Source of the DNA: Patagioenas fasciata
Lineage: Eukaryota; Chordata; Aves; Columbiformes; Columbidae
Reading direction: 5' to 3'
Length of the DNA: 64,000 nt
NCBI RefSeq assembly: GCF_037038585.1
Contig: NC_092520.1
Span: 146,009,104-146,073,103, forward strand
The translations under genes were made by a program, and so were the position numbers. Positions 1 through 11,095 of the stretch are shown here, one piece after another (positions within the stretch are counted from its first letter, which is position 1; the number at the start of each line of letters is the position of its first letter). The notes under the pieces were generated by a model. It saw only the letters and a program-made list of their open reading frames with translations, was not told where the DNA came from and did no database searches.

Positions 1-2484
1 TCAGGTTTGCAGAGAAGACCAATATGTTGTAGGTAAACAGATAAGAGTGTGTACATCTCATCACTACATCAAAACCTGCCATTCCCTTTAGTAGAAGATT
101 TAAGTCTCTGGCATCATCTCAAGTAAAGAAATAAATATGCATTGTAAAAAGCCATGATGCTGTTTCTAAGAAAACAAAACAAACAAACAAAATCCCTTTT
201 AAAACTGTGCATTTGTTCAATTTAGGGCCTTAAAATGCCTTCTTTTACATTTGAAGTGTTTTGGTAAAGAGCGCCATCTGTGTGCTTTCATGCAAATGAT
301 GGATTGCAAAGAGAATAGGAACAAATTTGCCAACAGATAAGGTAACAAGAAAACAGAGAACAGGACTGGATGCATCAGAAGTCTGCATAAAGAAACAGGA
401 GAACTGTGAAATCCAAGAATTTTGCCTATGACTAATGAAAAGCGAGACAAAATAATGAGAGAAAAGATCCCAGACAACGTTCACTGCCACTGGGCGCAAA
501 AGGCACTTCTGCTCAAGAAGAACCCAAGAGAGATTATAAGAACTTGATAAGCACTGTCCCTTTGCCCCCATTATGTACATAAGTGTTTCGGGTCAGGCCA
601 CACTTGCACACATATATTTTGGTGTTTGTGAGTACATGCATGTTAGAGTGTGAGTGAATTAAATCCATGCTAGAATTAACATCAATGGGTAAAAGCAAAT
701 TGCTTAGAGAGTGTATTTGTACTTACAGGTCATATAAAAAATAAACCGAGAAAAATATCTGGAGGAGGAAAAATTGCCACTGAAAAGATTGTGTATTATC
801 TTTTAAAAGGTCAATATAAAACAGGTATAAGGAAAACATTTTATACATGCTGTTATAAATGCTCTGTAGAGTGACTCTAAATATAATAACATGGTGTAAA
901 ATGCCTGAGGAATATATTATAAATGCTGTCATTTGAATACTTGGCTGTATGATAATGAATATACAAATAAGGATATGGGAAAATAGAGCTGGTGTAGCGC
1001 ACACAAGTATTTTCATACAGAGAAATAATAACACAAGAAATATTGTAAGCAAATGTTTAAAATGCAAACATATCTAAAGAAAATAATCCAGTATACATTA
1101 TTTCATTTCCATCTTTCTATAATGATTACTAAACCACTAGAGGATGGAAAGATTTTATATCTTCATGTGGAATCTCAGAAGTTGGCTACTAGATGCTGTA
1201 TTCGCTACACAGACAGTTGTATGTTGTCTTTAAGTTTTGTACTGTAAAACTACCTGGATTTTTTTTTTTTTTTTGGTCACTATACAAGGCATAGGAAATT
1301 GGTTTCATTTCCCTCACCACGAGACTGTGATATTTGTCTCCCTTAAACCTACACTAAAACCATTATAGCGCTTCTGGGTGATATTTGGAAACATGCCTGA
1401 AGCAATGGAAAGAGGAAGAAAAATAAAATATGGACAGTGTATTTCCAGAAATTAGATATTTGCAATCTCAGTGAACTGACGGTAAGACCCCAAAGCAAGT
1501 AAATCCTTGGATAATAGGCAGTGGGAAGATGAGCAGCATCTTAAATGACATTAAGTGTGCAAGTAAACACTATCTCAAACTAGAGGAAGGACAAAAGGTG
1601 AAGAGAATAAATCTGACGAGCTACAAATTTCCCCATTGGTCTGAAATCATGAACATGAACTACACAGGAGGTGACAAGTAGGTCAGATTACATAAGATAA
1701 ATGTTAAAAAAAAAAAAAAAAAGCAACTGCAAGACTGGCCAAGCAACAAAAGATAATGCAATGAGAAAGTAAAATAGTGTGAAAGTATTCTATAATATTA
1801 CTGATTGGAAGACAAAGACTATAGGTAGAGCTGAGCCTCTGTTCAGTGAGATGGGGAAAAGCATCAACAGAAGAAATCAGCATCTGTGTCTTTGCTAGAA
1901 AGAACTGCAGAAAATAATAATTAACATAATTAATATCAGAAAAAAAAAAATTATAAGAGCTTGGGTTAGAGCAGATAGAGGTTACAAAGTATTTGGGTTA
2001 GATTTTTTTTAATGTCACCTGTAGGCTGAGGTATGCTGATAGATGTCATGGAGATCCCAGGAAAGATGGACAAGGTTGCAAAAAACAGACTGAGGGAAAT
2101 GCGAAAGGAAAAGGAAGAACCTGTGAACTATTTTTAGTGAGCCTGACTTAAATACGAGAGCGATACGGAAACAAGACTTAGCTGTCACATAGAAGTTAAA
2201 AAGAATAGACAGTACAGATTTCCAAAGCCAAATTATGTAATTTCAAATTTTTTCTTACAATAGAGTGAGAGGCATTGTTTAAAACAGAGGACTCAAAGAT
2301 GGCATACAGTCTATGCTTTTAAAGTTTTAAGATACTATCTCACATGATTACTCTCATGAATAAGTTGAAGTAAGAATACTATAAAAGGAATGCAAATCAT
2401 GTCAGAAAATCACAATAGTTATTTGCAATTCAATTATAAACTGGGAAATAATATTATGTCTTAACCTCAGACCAGAATTATTTG
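1..2484. other. AT-rich non-coding DNA
   Basis: No coding frame, splice pattern or RNA gene was recognised. It contains poly(T) near 1260 and poly(A) near 1707, and a possible CR1 scrap at 1652-1666. Confidence 0.6.
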
Positions 2485-2632
2485 ACAGATTCATTAATTA
2501 TTTGAATGATGGGATACAGAGTATGTTCTTCAAAACAACAGACAACCACAAGGTGGGAAAGCTGCAAACACTGTGGAGGGCAGGGGTAGAATTCAGAATA
2601 TTCCTATTAAATTGGAACACAAGAGTTCTACT
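2485..2632 (+). mobile_element. Ancient CR1 LINE remnant (reverse-transcriptase segment)
   Basis: The conceptual translation reads FINYLNDGIQSMFF, then HKVGKAANTVEGRGRIQN. It lines up with the CR1 RT region around the FADD motif (FIND-L--GI-S... K-G--ANT-E-R-RIQND). The catalytic FADD itself is degraded. A related scrap (ATTGGTCTGAAATCA) lies at 1652-1666. Divergence is high, so this is one of the old subfamilies shared with other sauropsids. Confidence 0.6.
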
Positions 2633-3224
2633 TAAGTTAGTGACAATGATGTGATTCAAATTACAAATAATTCCATGAATACCTAATATGGACTCCCTAG
2701 ACTAACTCCAGAGATAGTTTTGAAATACTTTTATATAAAAGAATATTGTTACTTTTCCAAACTCAATAATTCAAAATTTTAAAATGCCATATCAAAGCTT
2801 TCTATCCAATTGATGTATTATGACAGACTCTTTAATTACTTGCATACTATTTTGCATGAAAAAAACACTTTTCTTCAGTGAACTTGAGGAACAAGAAAAG
2901 TCTTCAAGATCTTTTTCTTTACTTCTATCACCTCTGTGTGGTCTTACAAGCTATCATGCCACACAATTCAAACTCTGCTAAACCAACAAAATAATTCACT
3001 TCTTTATTCCATTTTCTATGACACTCACTACTGCAATACCTATAGGCTAGATTCATTTAGACACTGGGAATATTAATCATTTCACCAACTTCAGACATGT
3101 TCAAACTACTTAATCTAAGCTTCCTTTTTTCCCTGCAAGGAAGAGCAGACCTTTCTAGAATGAGATTTATTTGAGCTGCTATAGGGCTTCATATTAGGAT
3201 GCTGCATAAAGGTCTACTGACAAC

Positions 3225-4240
3225 AGTATCCAACACAACAATCTCATTAACAATTGCAAAAAGCTTCTTCCTCATGCCTAGACTGGATCTCCCCACCTTT
3301 AGTTTAAAACCAACACCCCTTGTCGTACTGTAACAAGCCCTGATAAAAAGTGCAACCCCATCTTTCTTATAGGCCCCTATTTAGTACTGAAAGGCCACAA
3401 TAAGGTCTCCCCAGAGCCTTCTCTTCTCCAGGTTGAACAACCCCAACTCTCTCAGCCTGTCCTCAGAAGAGAGTTGTTCCAGCCCTCTGATCATCTTGGT
3501 GGCCCTGCCCTGGCCCCTCTCCAACAGCTTCATGTCTTTCCTATACTGAGGGCGCCAGAGCTGGATGCAAGACTCCAGATGGGGTCTCACCAGAGCAGAG
3601 TAGAGGGTCAGAATCACCTCCCTCGACTTGCTGGCCACATTCCTTTTGATGCAGCCCAAAATACGACTGGCCTTGTCGGCTGCAAGCACACATTGCCAGC
3701 TCATGTCCAATCTTTCATCCACCAATACTCCCAAGTCCTTCTCTGCATGGCTGCTTTCCATCCCTTCTTCCCCCCCAGCCTTTATTGTTAACAGGAATTG
3801 CCTGGACCCAGGTGCAGGACCTTGCACTTGGTTTTGTTGAACCTCATGAGGTTTGCATTGGCCCACTTCTTGAGCTTGTCCAGGTACCTTTGGATGGCAT
3901 TCCATCCCTGAGGCGTGTCAACTGTACCACTCAGTTTGGTGTCATCTGCAAACTTGCTGAGGGTGCACTTGATCACACTGCCTATGTCATTGATGAAGAC
4001 ATTAAACACTACTGGTTCCAGTACGGACCCCTGAGGGATATCACTTGTCACTGGTGTCCACCCAGATATTTTGTTGTTGACCATTACTCTCTGGGTCTGA
4101 CCATCCCATCAGTTCCTTATCCATCAAACAATCCACCCATCAAATACACCTTTCACAGACCACAGACTTGAAGTTTACCAGGAGAACATCTGTGGTATCA
4201 TCTTACATGTTCCTGGACACTGCAAAGCTCTCCAGTACCC
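3225..4240 (-). mobile_element. CR1 LINE, 5'-truncated, RT C-terminal half and 3' region
   Basis: Reading on the minus strand, it encodes the RT motif ([19 protein letters not shown]), then FADDTKLSG, the KCKVLHLG region, [11 protein letters not shown] and the C-terminal [14 protein letters not shown] block, all standard CR1 ORF2. The coding segments are in two frames with a shift near 3790, so it is inactive. The 3' terminal octamer repeat is missing from the left end. Plus-strand frames at 3474-4171 are shadows. Confidence 0.9.
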
Positions 4241-6100
4241 CAGCCAAGCTATAAGACACACACACACATTGTACCTCATTGTACCTCATTGTCAGAGCAC
4301 TGCAAAGAAGAGGCAAGAAGCATTCTAGATACCTTCCAACACAGGCAAGAAGCCCCCAAGCCCCACTCCACCTAGGAATAGGCATCTTATTAGGATCAGA
4401 GGTGCTTTAGAAAATCACAAGTTTGGGAGGATAGGAGGAGAAAGACTTCTTCCACTCTCACTGACGTGGGAGAGAAGTAACAAAAAATTAGGGAGAATTA
4501 TGGTTTCTTGTGCTCTTCTACATCAACACTTCCTCTAGTCCCCAGTACACTTGCAGTTCAGAGCTATTTCAGGACTTTATCCTCAAGTTCAGATGGGAAC
4601 CAAAAAACACATAGAGAGCACCAACACAAAAGGATGTAGCTCACCATAGTTTTGCTACAAAACGCTCCTGAGACTGGCAGCTACAAACAGGAGCATTATA
4701 TACAAACTCCCTCCCAAAAGGTAAGAATCGTGCCTAAGCCCTTGAATAAAAGATTCCTCCTATCTGGTTTCGGTTGCAGAAGTGGCAGACTTAGCTGTTT
4801 TCTTTTTCAGCAGTCTCCAAAGATAGAAATGTAAGGAGATGCCTAGATGCAGGGAAAACGGAAGACAGGAGCAAAGCCGAAGGAGCCAGAGAAGGCACAT
4901 ACATTAGACTAACTGAACTCCAGTTTAGGTATCAGAGTCTTAAGCACTGGTTATCTTTTAAGAAAGACAAAAGCTCAATAAAGACTGATTTCTAACAAAA
5001 ATGCAACATTTTAATATTGAACATCTTAAAAAAAATGACTAAAATACAAACTTTAACAATTGCTTTGATGAGAGGATTCTTCTTCTAAGTAAAAGGAAAT
5101 TAGACATACAATAAATGATGAACAGTAGCCCAGAGTTTACATAGAATGTTAGCAACTTCTACTGGAGCTCTTAAGTCTAGAGCTCCATGACTCTGGTAAG
5201 CTCAACTGACGGAAAACAAACCCCAAACATTTCAGTACAAGTTCACATTGAAGGAATGCCCTTTAAAGTCTCTTAATGTGGCTTAAATGAATATACCACT
5301 GAGTTAAGACTAATACAAAATCCTACAAAATAAAAATCAGTGGGTGATTGTCACAGTCTATATTCATACACACAGAAAGACAGTCACACCTGATCCCACA
5401 GTTTTATCTTTGAACCAGAATCTGACATCATTGCACTGTCACCAACAAGATGACTTGCTAAGAAAAATAGTGTTTCCCATTCTTAAAATGTAATCCATGT
5501 TTAATTAATTACTAACAGTGCACCTTTTTAACAAGATGTCGTTAAAAAAAACCCACAAAACCAACAACTCCCGGAGTCAGTTCAAGAGAAAGACTGTTTG
5601 GCATAGGCAAAAGCCCCAAAGTTTCTTTACCCCAGCAACTCTTCAAAGGCAAATCATAGTCAGCTCATTTGTACTTTTCCCCCTGCAGACTTTGCAAGAT
5701 GGTGCATGTGAGCTTCTCAGTGTTCCTCCCCAAATGACAATTATTTAGCCCAGTCCTACCCCCAATGAACTAATCCATAACAGTCAACAACATGTAATAA
5801 TCCAAATAGGGTATGACAGAATATCTAAAAACATACTCAAGAGAGTTAACCTTTGAACAAAAGAGCAAATGTCTTATAAAGCAATTTGGCTTTTTGTCAT
5901 AAACTCTTGGTAAGCAAGGTGACCCGAATGGTGGCATTTTGTTGGTTTGTGCCTTTTTTTTTTTTTTTTTTTTATGGTCAGTATCTTCGCAGGTACTACA
6001 ATTTCAACATTACAACAGAAAGATCACGTTTGAGTGAGAAAACAGCACAAAACAGTAGTCACATTTGTTTGCATCAGATACATTCACAGCACAAAGCCGA
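4241..6100. other. Downstream flank and presumed 3' UTR of ZNF-A
   Basis: AT-rich, with no coding exon seen. It begins with a CA microsatellite and a 10-bp repeat (GTACCTCATT, 4271-4290). The part closest to 6100 is probably ZNF-A 3' UTR, ending perhaps near 5500. A T-rich run lies at 5947-5973. Confidence 0.5.
5500..5505 (-). terminator. Candidate poly(A) signal ATTAAA for ZNF-A
   Basis: ATTAAA on the minus strand lies about 600 bases beyond the ZNF-A stop codon. No canonical AATAAA was found on this strand between 5000 and 6100. A second ATTAAA lies near 5010. This is weak evidence, as such hexamers are common in AT-rich DNA. Confidence 0.2.
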
Positions 6101-6411
6101 TCAAGTTGTAGAAGTTGCAGGATGTTGAGAGACTGGGAGGCGAGTGGTAGGCAGAATTCCAGGAGCAGATGACTGGGGTAAGCAACTGGCATTTTCAGGA
6201 AGGAGACTGCTGGGATTAAGAAGAGGAAAAGAAAGAGACGCCACTGCAGCTGCCTGCCGTCCTAGCAGAAGTCCTAAGCTATAGACGTTTGAATTAATGA
6301 GATCATTGCCTGGGAGGAGTATATTCAGTTGTTTCTGAATTTCTTGCAGGACCTGCAGCTGACTTTGCTGATTCAAAAGCAGCATATCCATATTTTCCCT
6401 CATTTTCTTCA
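6101..6411 (-). CDS. ZNF-A coding exon 4 (coiled coil and C-terminal tail)
   Basis: The exon follows an 80-bp mini-intron (6412-6491) whose acceptor reads TTTGTACAG. It encodes Leu279 (split codon) to residue 381 and ends in TGA at 6101-6103. Residues 279-311 continue the heptads begun in exon 3. From residue 312 (LLPGNDLINSN) the chain becomes Ser/Pro/Leu-rich, probably disordered. The other frame on this strand (up to 6506) is a shadow that would read through the mini-intron. Confidence 0.78.
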
Positions 6412-9400
6412 CTGTACAAAGAGAAGAGAATGTTAATGCTCGCTATGTAAAAATCCTTTGCATGGCAATTTAGAACCTTTTTTATACTTACACTCTTCAA
6501 GAACAAGACTCAAGTGATCCATTGTATGTTTCTCTGTACCACATCTTTGCTCTTCTTTATGATGCAGAATGGTAGTTTCAGAATGGTTTGCATCTGAAAG
6601 GAAGAGTGAGTAAGTCAAGAGCCCACTTTATCACCACTCCCTAGGTCAGCATTTTAAATATGCTTTCACAGGAGGGCAGTTACACCAGTAACAACCCTTT
6701 CTCCACCCACATTTTAAATTCAAAACTTCCTTCAAGTCACATGTTGGCCTAAACTAAGCCAAAACAGAACAAAGACGAGATCCTTGAAACATTACAGACT
6801 TGGGTTTCATCACAAGCAAGACACCTTCCTCTTGCTTCCCCCATACCCTTTTTTTGAGGCCAGAAGGAAGGTGAGGGGGAAAGGAGGGGTGAGGAAGCAA
6901 AGCTGGAGCAAGGGACCTGTTAAGGAATAGGACAACTGAGATTTAGTAAAAATGTACTCAAGTTGCAAATACATAAACCTCTTATTTGGAATTGTATCAC
7001 ATACAGAAATCAGGCTTCATTCCTCATCCACACATTGCAAGGTCAATGTGGTATGTGTTTGATCATAAGGAAATTTTATTAGGGAGCTTCAATTACAACG
7101 ATGCATTAGCTATAGTTACTCCAGAATAAGTTTGCACACTTTCTTTTCAAGCAGGTATAGTATTAGGATGATCTGATATTAATTATTGGCCAACTGCCAG
7201 GGTAAAAAGGAGACTTTTTAAATGAATTATAAACTCCTACATCTAAAAAACCCCTATAAAAAGCCCTTAAGGAAAAAAAGGAGTGTAAGGTCCCACCTTT
7301 AGCTCTCATTATCAGAGTTACTATGCCACTTTTCTACCTATGGACTGAGAGGTCTCAAACCCGACCTTAGGAATTCAGTTTTGCAATTTCGTTATAACTT
7401 CATTATAACTTCGTTATTATTTCCATTGCTAAGATGAAAAGCTCTTCCTGCTCAGATATTTTTTCTCAGGAGGAAAAAAAAAATAAAACAAATTAAAAAT
7501 AAAACCCTCACACACAAGACAGCTTCTTCTCATATAGTTTCATGTCTTAATTGTGCTGCTGTTACATGATCTGGTGGTCAAGATCCCAACATGCAGTACA
7601 ATTCTATGGGTGGCTAGGCAAGACTCATGATTAAATATAAAATATTTTTGACCAAGTATAAAGGGACTGCCCATGTAAAGGCACAACATCAGAAAATAAA
7701 AAAAGCAGCAGTTTTTATCCCAGAGTTTCTGGTCATTACAAGAACATGTAATATTACAAAAATCCAGAAAACACTCTACTTCAAACAATCACCTTGCCTG
7801 ACAGCTTGTGCTATGCTAACGGCATTAGAGAGGGAGAGCAGTACACACCTCCCACTGCAGACAGAGAAAAGCTGTTCATTTCATATCCACATATAACAAA
7901 AATCAACTGATGGAGAATGCCAAGGCCCTGATTCACAACTAAATCCCTTTCACTTCCCTAAGCTTAGTGTTTTGTTGGCTAAGCACCTCTGAAGATCTAG
8001 GGCTAGACATCAGGCAACACTATAAAGCAGGAATTAGTGGGATCTGAGAGCTCTGCAGAGTCTAAGGTCCCATGCAGCCTTCATGGCAAAGTTTAAACTT
8101 AAGGCACTTCTCCAAATGACAGAGATTAATATATTATATAGGAAGGAAAAAAACCAACCAACCAACCAACCCAAACTCATACCCACAGTGCAGAAGGAGA
8201 AGTGTTTAAGAACAAATGGAGACCATCATATCTGATACATCCCCTGTTGAGTCTGTACAGCCTGAAATTAAACTCAATAGATTTTAATTCAGTTACCTGC
8301 TGTGCGTTCACTGGGGGTCTCTCTCAAATCAGTCTGTTGATGTTTGATGAAGTCTGAGCATAGACGGAAACTATCTCCACACTCGGTACACCTATAGGGC
8401 TTCTCATCTATATGGACTCTCTGATGCTGGAAGAGAGCTGCACTTCCGCTGAAGCTTTTCCTGCACGAGGTACAGGAAAAGGCTTTCTTTTTCGCATGGA
8501 TTTTGTGGTGAGCAATAAGGTTTGAGGAACGGCTAAAGGCTTTCTCACATTCCTTGCACTTGTAAGGCCTCTCCCCTGTATGGATTCTCTGGTGCATCAC
8601 CAGGTTGGCCTTCCTGCTAAATCTCTTCCCACATTCTACACATTCAAACATTTTTTCTCTTGTGTGGGTTTGCAGGTGGTTCAGGAGCCTGGTGCTCCCC
8701 TTAAAGCCCTTACCGCATTCTGTACACTTGTAGGGTTTCTCTTCGGTGTGCAGTTTCTGAACATTGGCAACGAGGGCGAGTTTCTTGGAGCCTTTTTTTC
8801 GGTGAGAGGGTTTATTACACGCTGCTTCCTGCTCCCTTTGCGGACTGGCTGCCCCCCAGTCTGGGCTGTGGGCTTCAGGTAGCTGAGGCAGTACATCCTG
8901 CTTAAGGTGTTCCGAGAGGGCTCGCTCTATCTCGTTTTCACTCAAAATGCAGTTTCCTGATGGAATAAGAGAGCAATCTGACACTCCTCCTCCCCTAAGA
9001 CAGATAAACTGCTCCTTGTAAAATAAACTAATTTTTCAGGCCTGGCATCAAGTTGGACCAGATTCCCCTTTCCGAAAAAGGAAATTATGAAGATTGAGAC
9101 AAGGAGATAAGGAAAAGAAAGAGCAGCACAGGGAAGAAGAGAGAGGTAAGAAACCCACCTCTTCTCTTCCTGACCCTCCCCATTTCCTTGATCTTCCTTC
9201 CCTCAGGGAATGGCAAAGGAAGTCTGCCAAAATGAAGGAAGGAAAAGGAACATGCTGAAACGTTTTATCCATCACAAATACCTACTTTTAGCTATTTGTT
9301 CCTGCAGATTTTGCTCAAAAGCCTTCCAGCTTGATGAATTAGTATTTAAACTCTGGTCTAAAGCTGTGCATTTGGTTGGGGATGGTTCAACATAAAGTCA

Positions 9401-10379
9401 CCTCAACCTTCTTTAGGCAAAATCAACAGGGAGATCAGCTTGTTCCTCATTTGTGTTAGTTAATATTTGTGAAAAAAAAAAAAAGAAAAAAAGAAATTAC
9501 TTCTTTTACATCAGTTTTTCTCCCTAATTAGCACAAGAACAGTTGTAATTATTATAGGTATACTGTATATTCATGCATGAGAAGTCAAAGGAATTAGAGT
9601 TTTTGTAAGACACTAAGAAACAAAATTCTTAACTAATGTTTCCTTGAAGAGACCAAATGCTCTCTATTTACATGACCACACCTGCCAAGATCTAAATAAC
9701 AGTGATTAAAAAAAAAAACCAAAACAAAAACAAACAAACAACAACAAACAACAACAAAAAACCAAAACATGTACCAAGGGCAGCTCAACTTTTACATCAA
9801 GGAATTACATCCAACAGGTATCTTTCTCAGAGAGGGATGAAGACTCTCTCTCTCGCAGAAGCAGTCGCTCCCTCTCTCTATAACCAAGCAGCTGGTTATT
9901 CCCAGAGGCCCATGCAAAGACTGCAGGTCTCTAATAGTAAAAAGGGAAGTGAACAACCCTCCATTCCCATTCAGAGCTAGTGCCAGGGAGTCACACACCA
10001 TTTCACATATAGCTCTACAACTCCCTCAGACCTTCCTCACCCCTGAAATAGCCTGAAAAAGACAAGTGCTTTCCTTCACGCCAAATGAACTGCACTGTCT
10101 TAATTTAAAGCAGCTGACAGAATCCCACCACATAAAGAAACACAAAACACCACTGACAACCCGACCCCAGCCTTGCATGCCATACCACATCCTAGCAAGC
10201 GAGGACAGAGCAGGTAGCTGAGAAGAAGGAACACAATGTCTCCAGCAACACTTGGTGGAGCCTCAAGCTTCCTGCTGGGATTTAACTACCACCGTTTACA
10301 TCTCACCTGCACATTCTTCAATATCGCTTTTCTCTGGCTCCTGGAGAAGAGAGAACACAGGCTCTATTACTGGCTCCAT
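6101..10379 (-). CDS. ZNF-A: five-finger C2H2 zinc-finger protein with C-terminal coiled coil (4 coding exons, 381 aa)
   Basis: I assembled this gene from coding exons 10307-10379, 8297-8956, 6492-6593 and 6101-6411. All three introns are GT-AG and all are phase 1. The exon total is 1146 bp, exactly 382 codons including TGA. The protein has an acidic leader (residues 1-25), a linker with the motif LSENE, and C2H2 fingers at about 100-122, 128-150, 156-178, 184-206 and 212-234. A heptad-patterned coiled coil follows at 272-311, then a Ser/Pro/Leu-rich tail. Finger 5 has Asp in place of its last zinc-binding His. Only one inter-finger linker is canonical (TGERP). From the family I infer a nuclear DNA-binding regulator that probably dimerises through the coiled coil. 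No KRAB, SCAN or BTB domain is visible. I do not recognise the orthologue, so no symbol is given. It sits head to head with ZNF-B. Confidence 0.85.
6492..6593 (-). CDS. ZNF-A coding exon 3 (linker and start of coiled coil)
   Basis: The 102-bp exon is flanked by an acceptor ending CTTTCAG and a near-consensus donor, GT|GTAAGT. It encodes residues 245-278, a His/Glu-rich stretch that becomes the first heptad of the coiled coil (HLSLVLEE). It opens and closes in phase 1, matching both neighbours. The exon is too short to stand out as an open frame. It is supported by splice-site quality, phase agreement and unbroken heptad spacing into exon 4. Confidence 0.75.
6594..8296 (-). other. ZNF-A intron between coding exons 2 and 3
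   Basis: A 1.7-kb GT-AG intron with an 11-bp tandem repeat, an (AACC)n run at 8152-8172 and no further exon-like segment. Confidence 0.65.
7388..7420. repeat. 11-bp tandem repeat, three copies
   Basis: TTCGTTATAAC, TTCATTATAAC and TTCGTTATTAT in a row, inside the second intron of ZNF-A. Confidence 0.8.
8297..8956 (-). CDS. ZNF-A coding exon 2 (zinc-finger exon)
   Basis: The acceptor is a pyrimidine-rich tract ending CATCAG at 8957-8958. The 660-bp exon encodes the SENE-containing linker, a Lys-rich basic stretch just before the fingers, and all five fingers. Finger helices (-1 to 6) read GSTRLLN, RKANLVM, RSSNLIA, GSAALFQ and LCSDFIK. Linkers between fingers are mostly degenerate (HTREKMF, HAKKKAF, HIDEKPY). 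The exon ends in GCAG|GTAACT. If that donor is skipped, the frame meets TGA only six bases into the intron, which would give a 246-residue protein without the coiled coil. The exon opens in the same phase as the finger exon of ZNF-B. Confidence 0.88.
8957..10306 (-). other. ZNF-A intron between coding exons 1 and 2
   Basis: A 1.35-kb intron containing the (CAAA)n run. Nothing else recognisable. Confidence 0.65.
9708..9768. repeat. A-rich/(CAAA)n-(CAA)n microsatellite
   Basis: Lies in the first coding intron of ZNF-A. Confidence 0.85.
10307..10379 (-). CDS. ZNF-A coding exon 1 (start codon exon, 73 bp)
   Basis: The exon encodes 24 residues starting MEPVIEPVFSLLQEPEK, plus one base of codon 25. 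The donor reads CAG|GTGAGA. The ATG follows directly after a good acceptor (pyrimidine-rich tract ending TTCTAG). Joining it to the upstream non-coding exon ending GGGAAG gives the context AAG-ATG-G, with A at -3 and G at +4. The leader is acidic and matches no effector domain I know. The phase-1 end matches the start of exon 2 (G + GA gives Gly). Confidence 0.8.
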
Positions 10380-10719
10380 CTAGAAGAGATGAGGAGACCT
10401 GGAGTGTGAAACCTTCCTCACACAGATGGGAGGAGAAGGAACAGGGCAGACACAGGTGCAGCGCATTTCAGCAGTACCCACAGGCTGCCTTGAAAGGAGC
10501 AAACCTGCACATGCTACTGAATGCCACCTAAACAGAGAGGTGCCACACCTGAAGTCTGGCGACTTGCAAGCTGGAGACCTTAATCAAGAGACCAGCGTGA
10601 TGAAAAGCAATGTCACCTACCCTCAGCCTCCCTCTAACACCTCCCTCAGCCTCAACACCACCTTCTTCCCAACCTGTGATACAGCTAACAGCTTCCCCCT
10701 GAGCAGCACCTCAGCCCAC

Positions 10720-11095
10720 CCTAGTCCTGCTTTTGGGCCGCCGGGTGAGCCCTGCCCGCTCCCAGCCGCTGCCCCGGGCCCCTACCTTCCCTCCCGCGGG
10801 CTCCCAGGCCGGCTGCTACGGCGAGTGGGGGTCGGGCTTTACCCCTCCTCAGGCCTGCTGCCGGCTCTCCCTGGCGGGGGCAAGACAGCGACTGGCCCCG
10901 GGGAAGCGCTGCGCCCCACCCCGCCCCTCCTGCGTGGTGCCGAAAGGCCGGGGGAGGTGGGAGAGACGGGGGACAATGGGCTTGGCCCCCGGGCTGCTTT
11001 TCCCGGGGCCTGCTGCCCGGCCAGGGCTGCGGATCCTCCGGCCTTAACCTGCCGAGCCGACCCGGGGCTACACGAGCAGCCCGCCAAGGTGTTCA
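10720..11095 (-). promoter_or_regulatory. CpG-island promoter of ZNF-A
   Basis: This is a sharp GC- and CpG-rich block between AT-rich flanks, including a perfect-looking Sp1/GC box around 10915-10930 on the minus strand. No TATA box or CCAAT box is evident, as usual for housekeeping-type ZNF promoters. The 5' ends of the ZNF-A exons point at it. Long open frames here (for example 10426-11214 on plus) follow from the lack of AT-rich stop codons and are not called as genes. Confidence 0.7.
10786..10870 (-). other. Probable 5' non-coding exon of ZNF-A (right edge approximate)
   Basis: On the minus strand a donor GGAAG|GTAGGG lies at 10785/10786 inside the CpG island, followed by a 406-bp intron up to the ATG exon. 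The exon's 5' edge is not visible. I place it loosely downstream of a GC box (GGGGCGGGG on the minus strand, about 10915-10930). The exon would supply the purine context of the start codon. Confidence 0.5.

Noticed and set aside
1640-1690. Second old CR1 piece (ATTGGTCTGAAATCATGAACATG)
   Set aside because: Only about 50 bp match, and in the wrong order relative to the 2.5-kb remnant. Noted there as a scrap, not as a separate element.
3381-4171. Frames of 98-174 codons near 3.4-4.2 kb as host genes
   Set aside because: They are CR1 ORF2 pieces or their antisense shadows.
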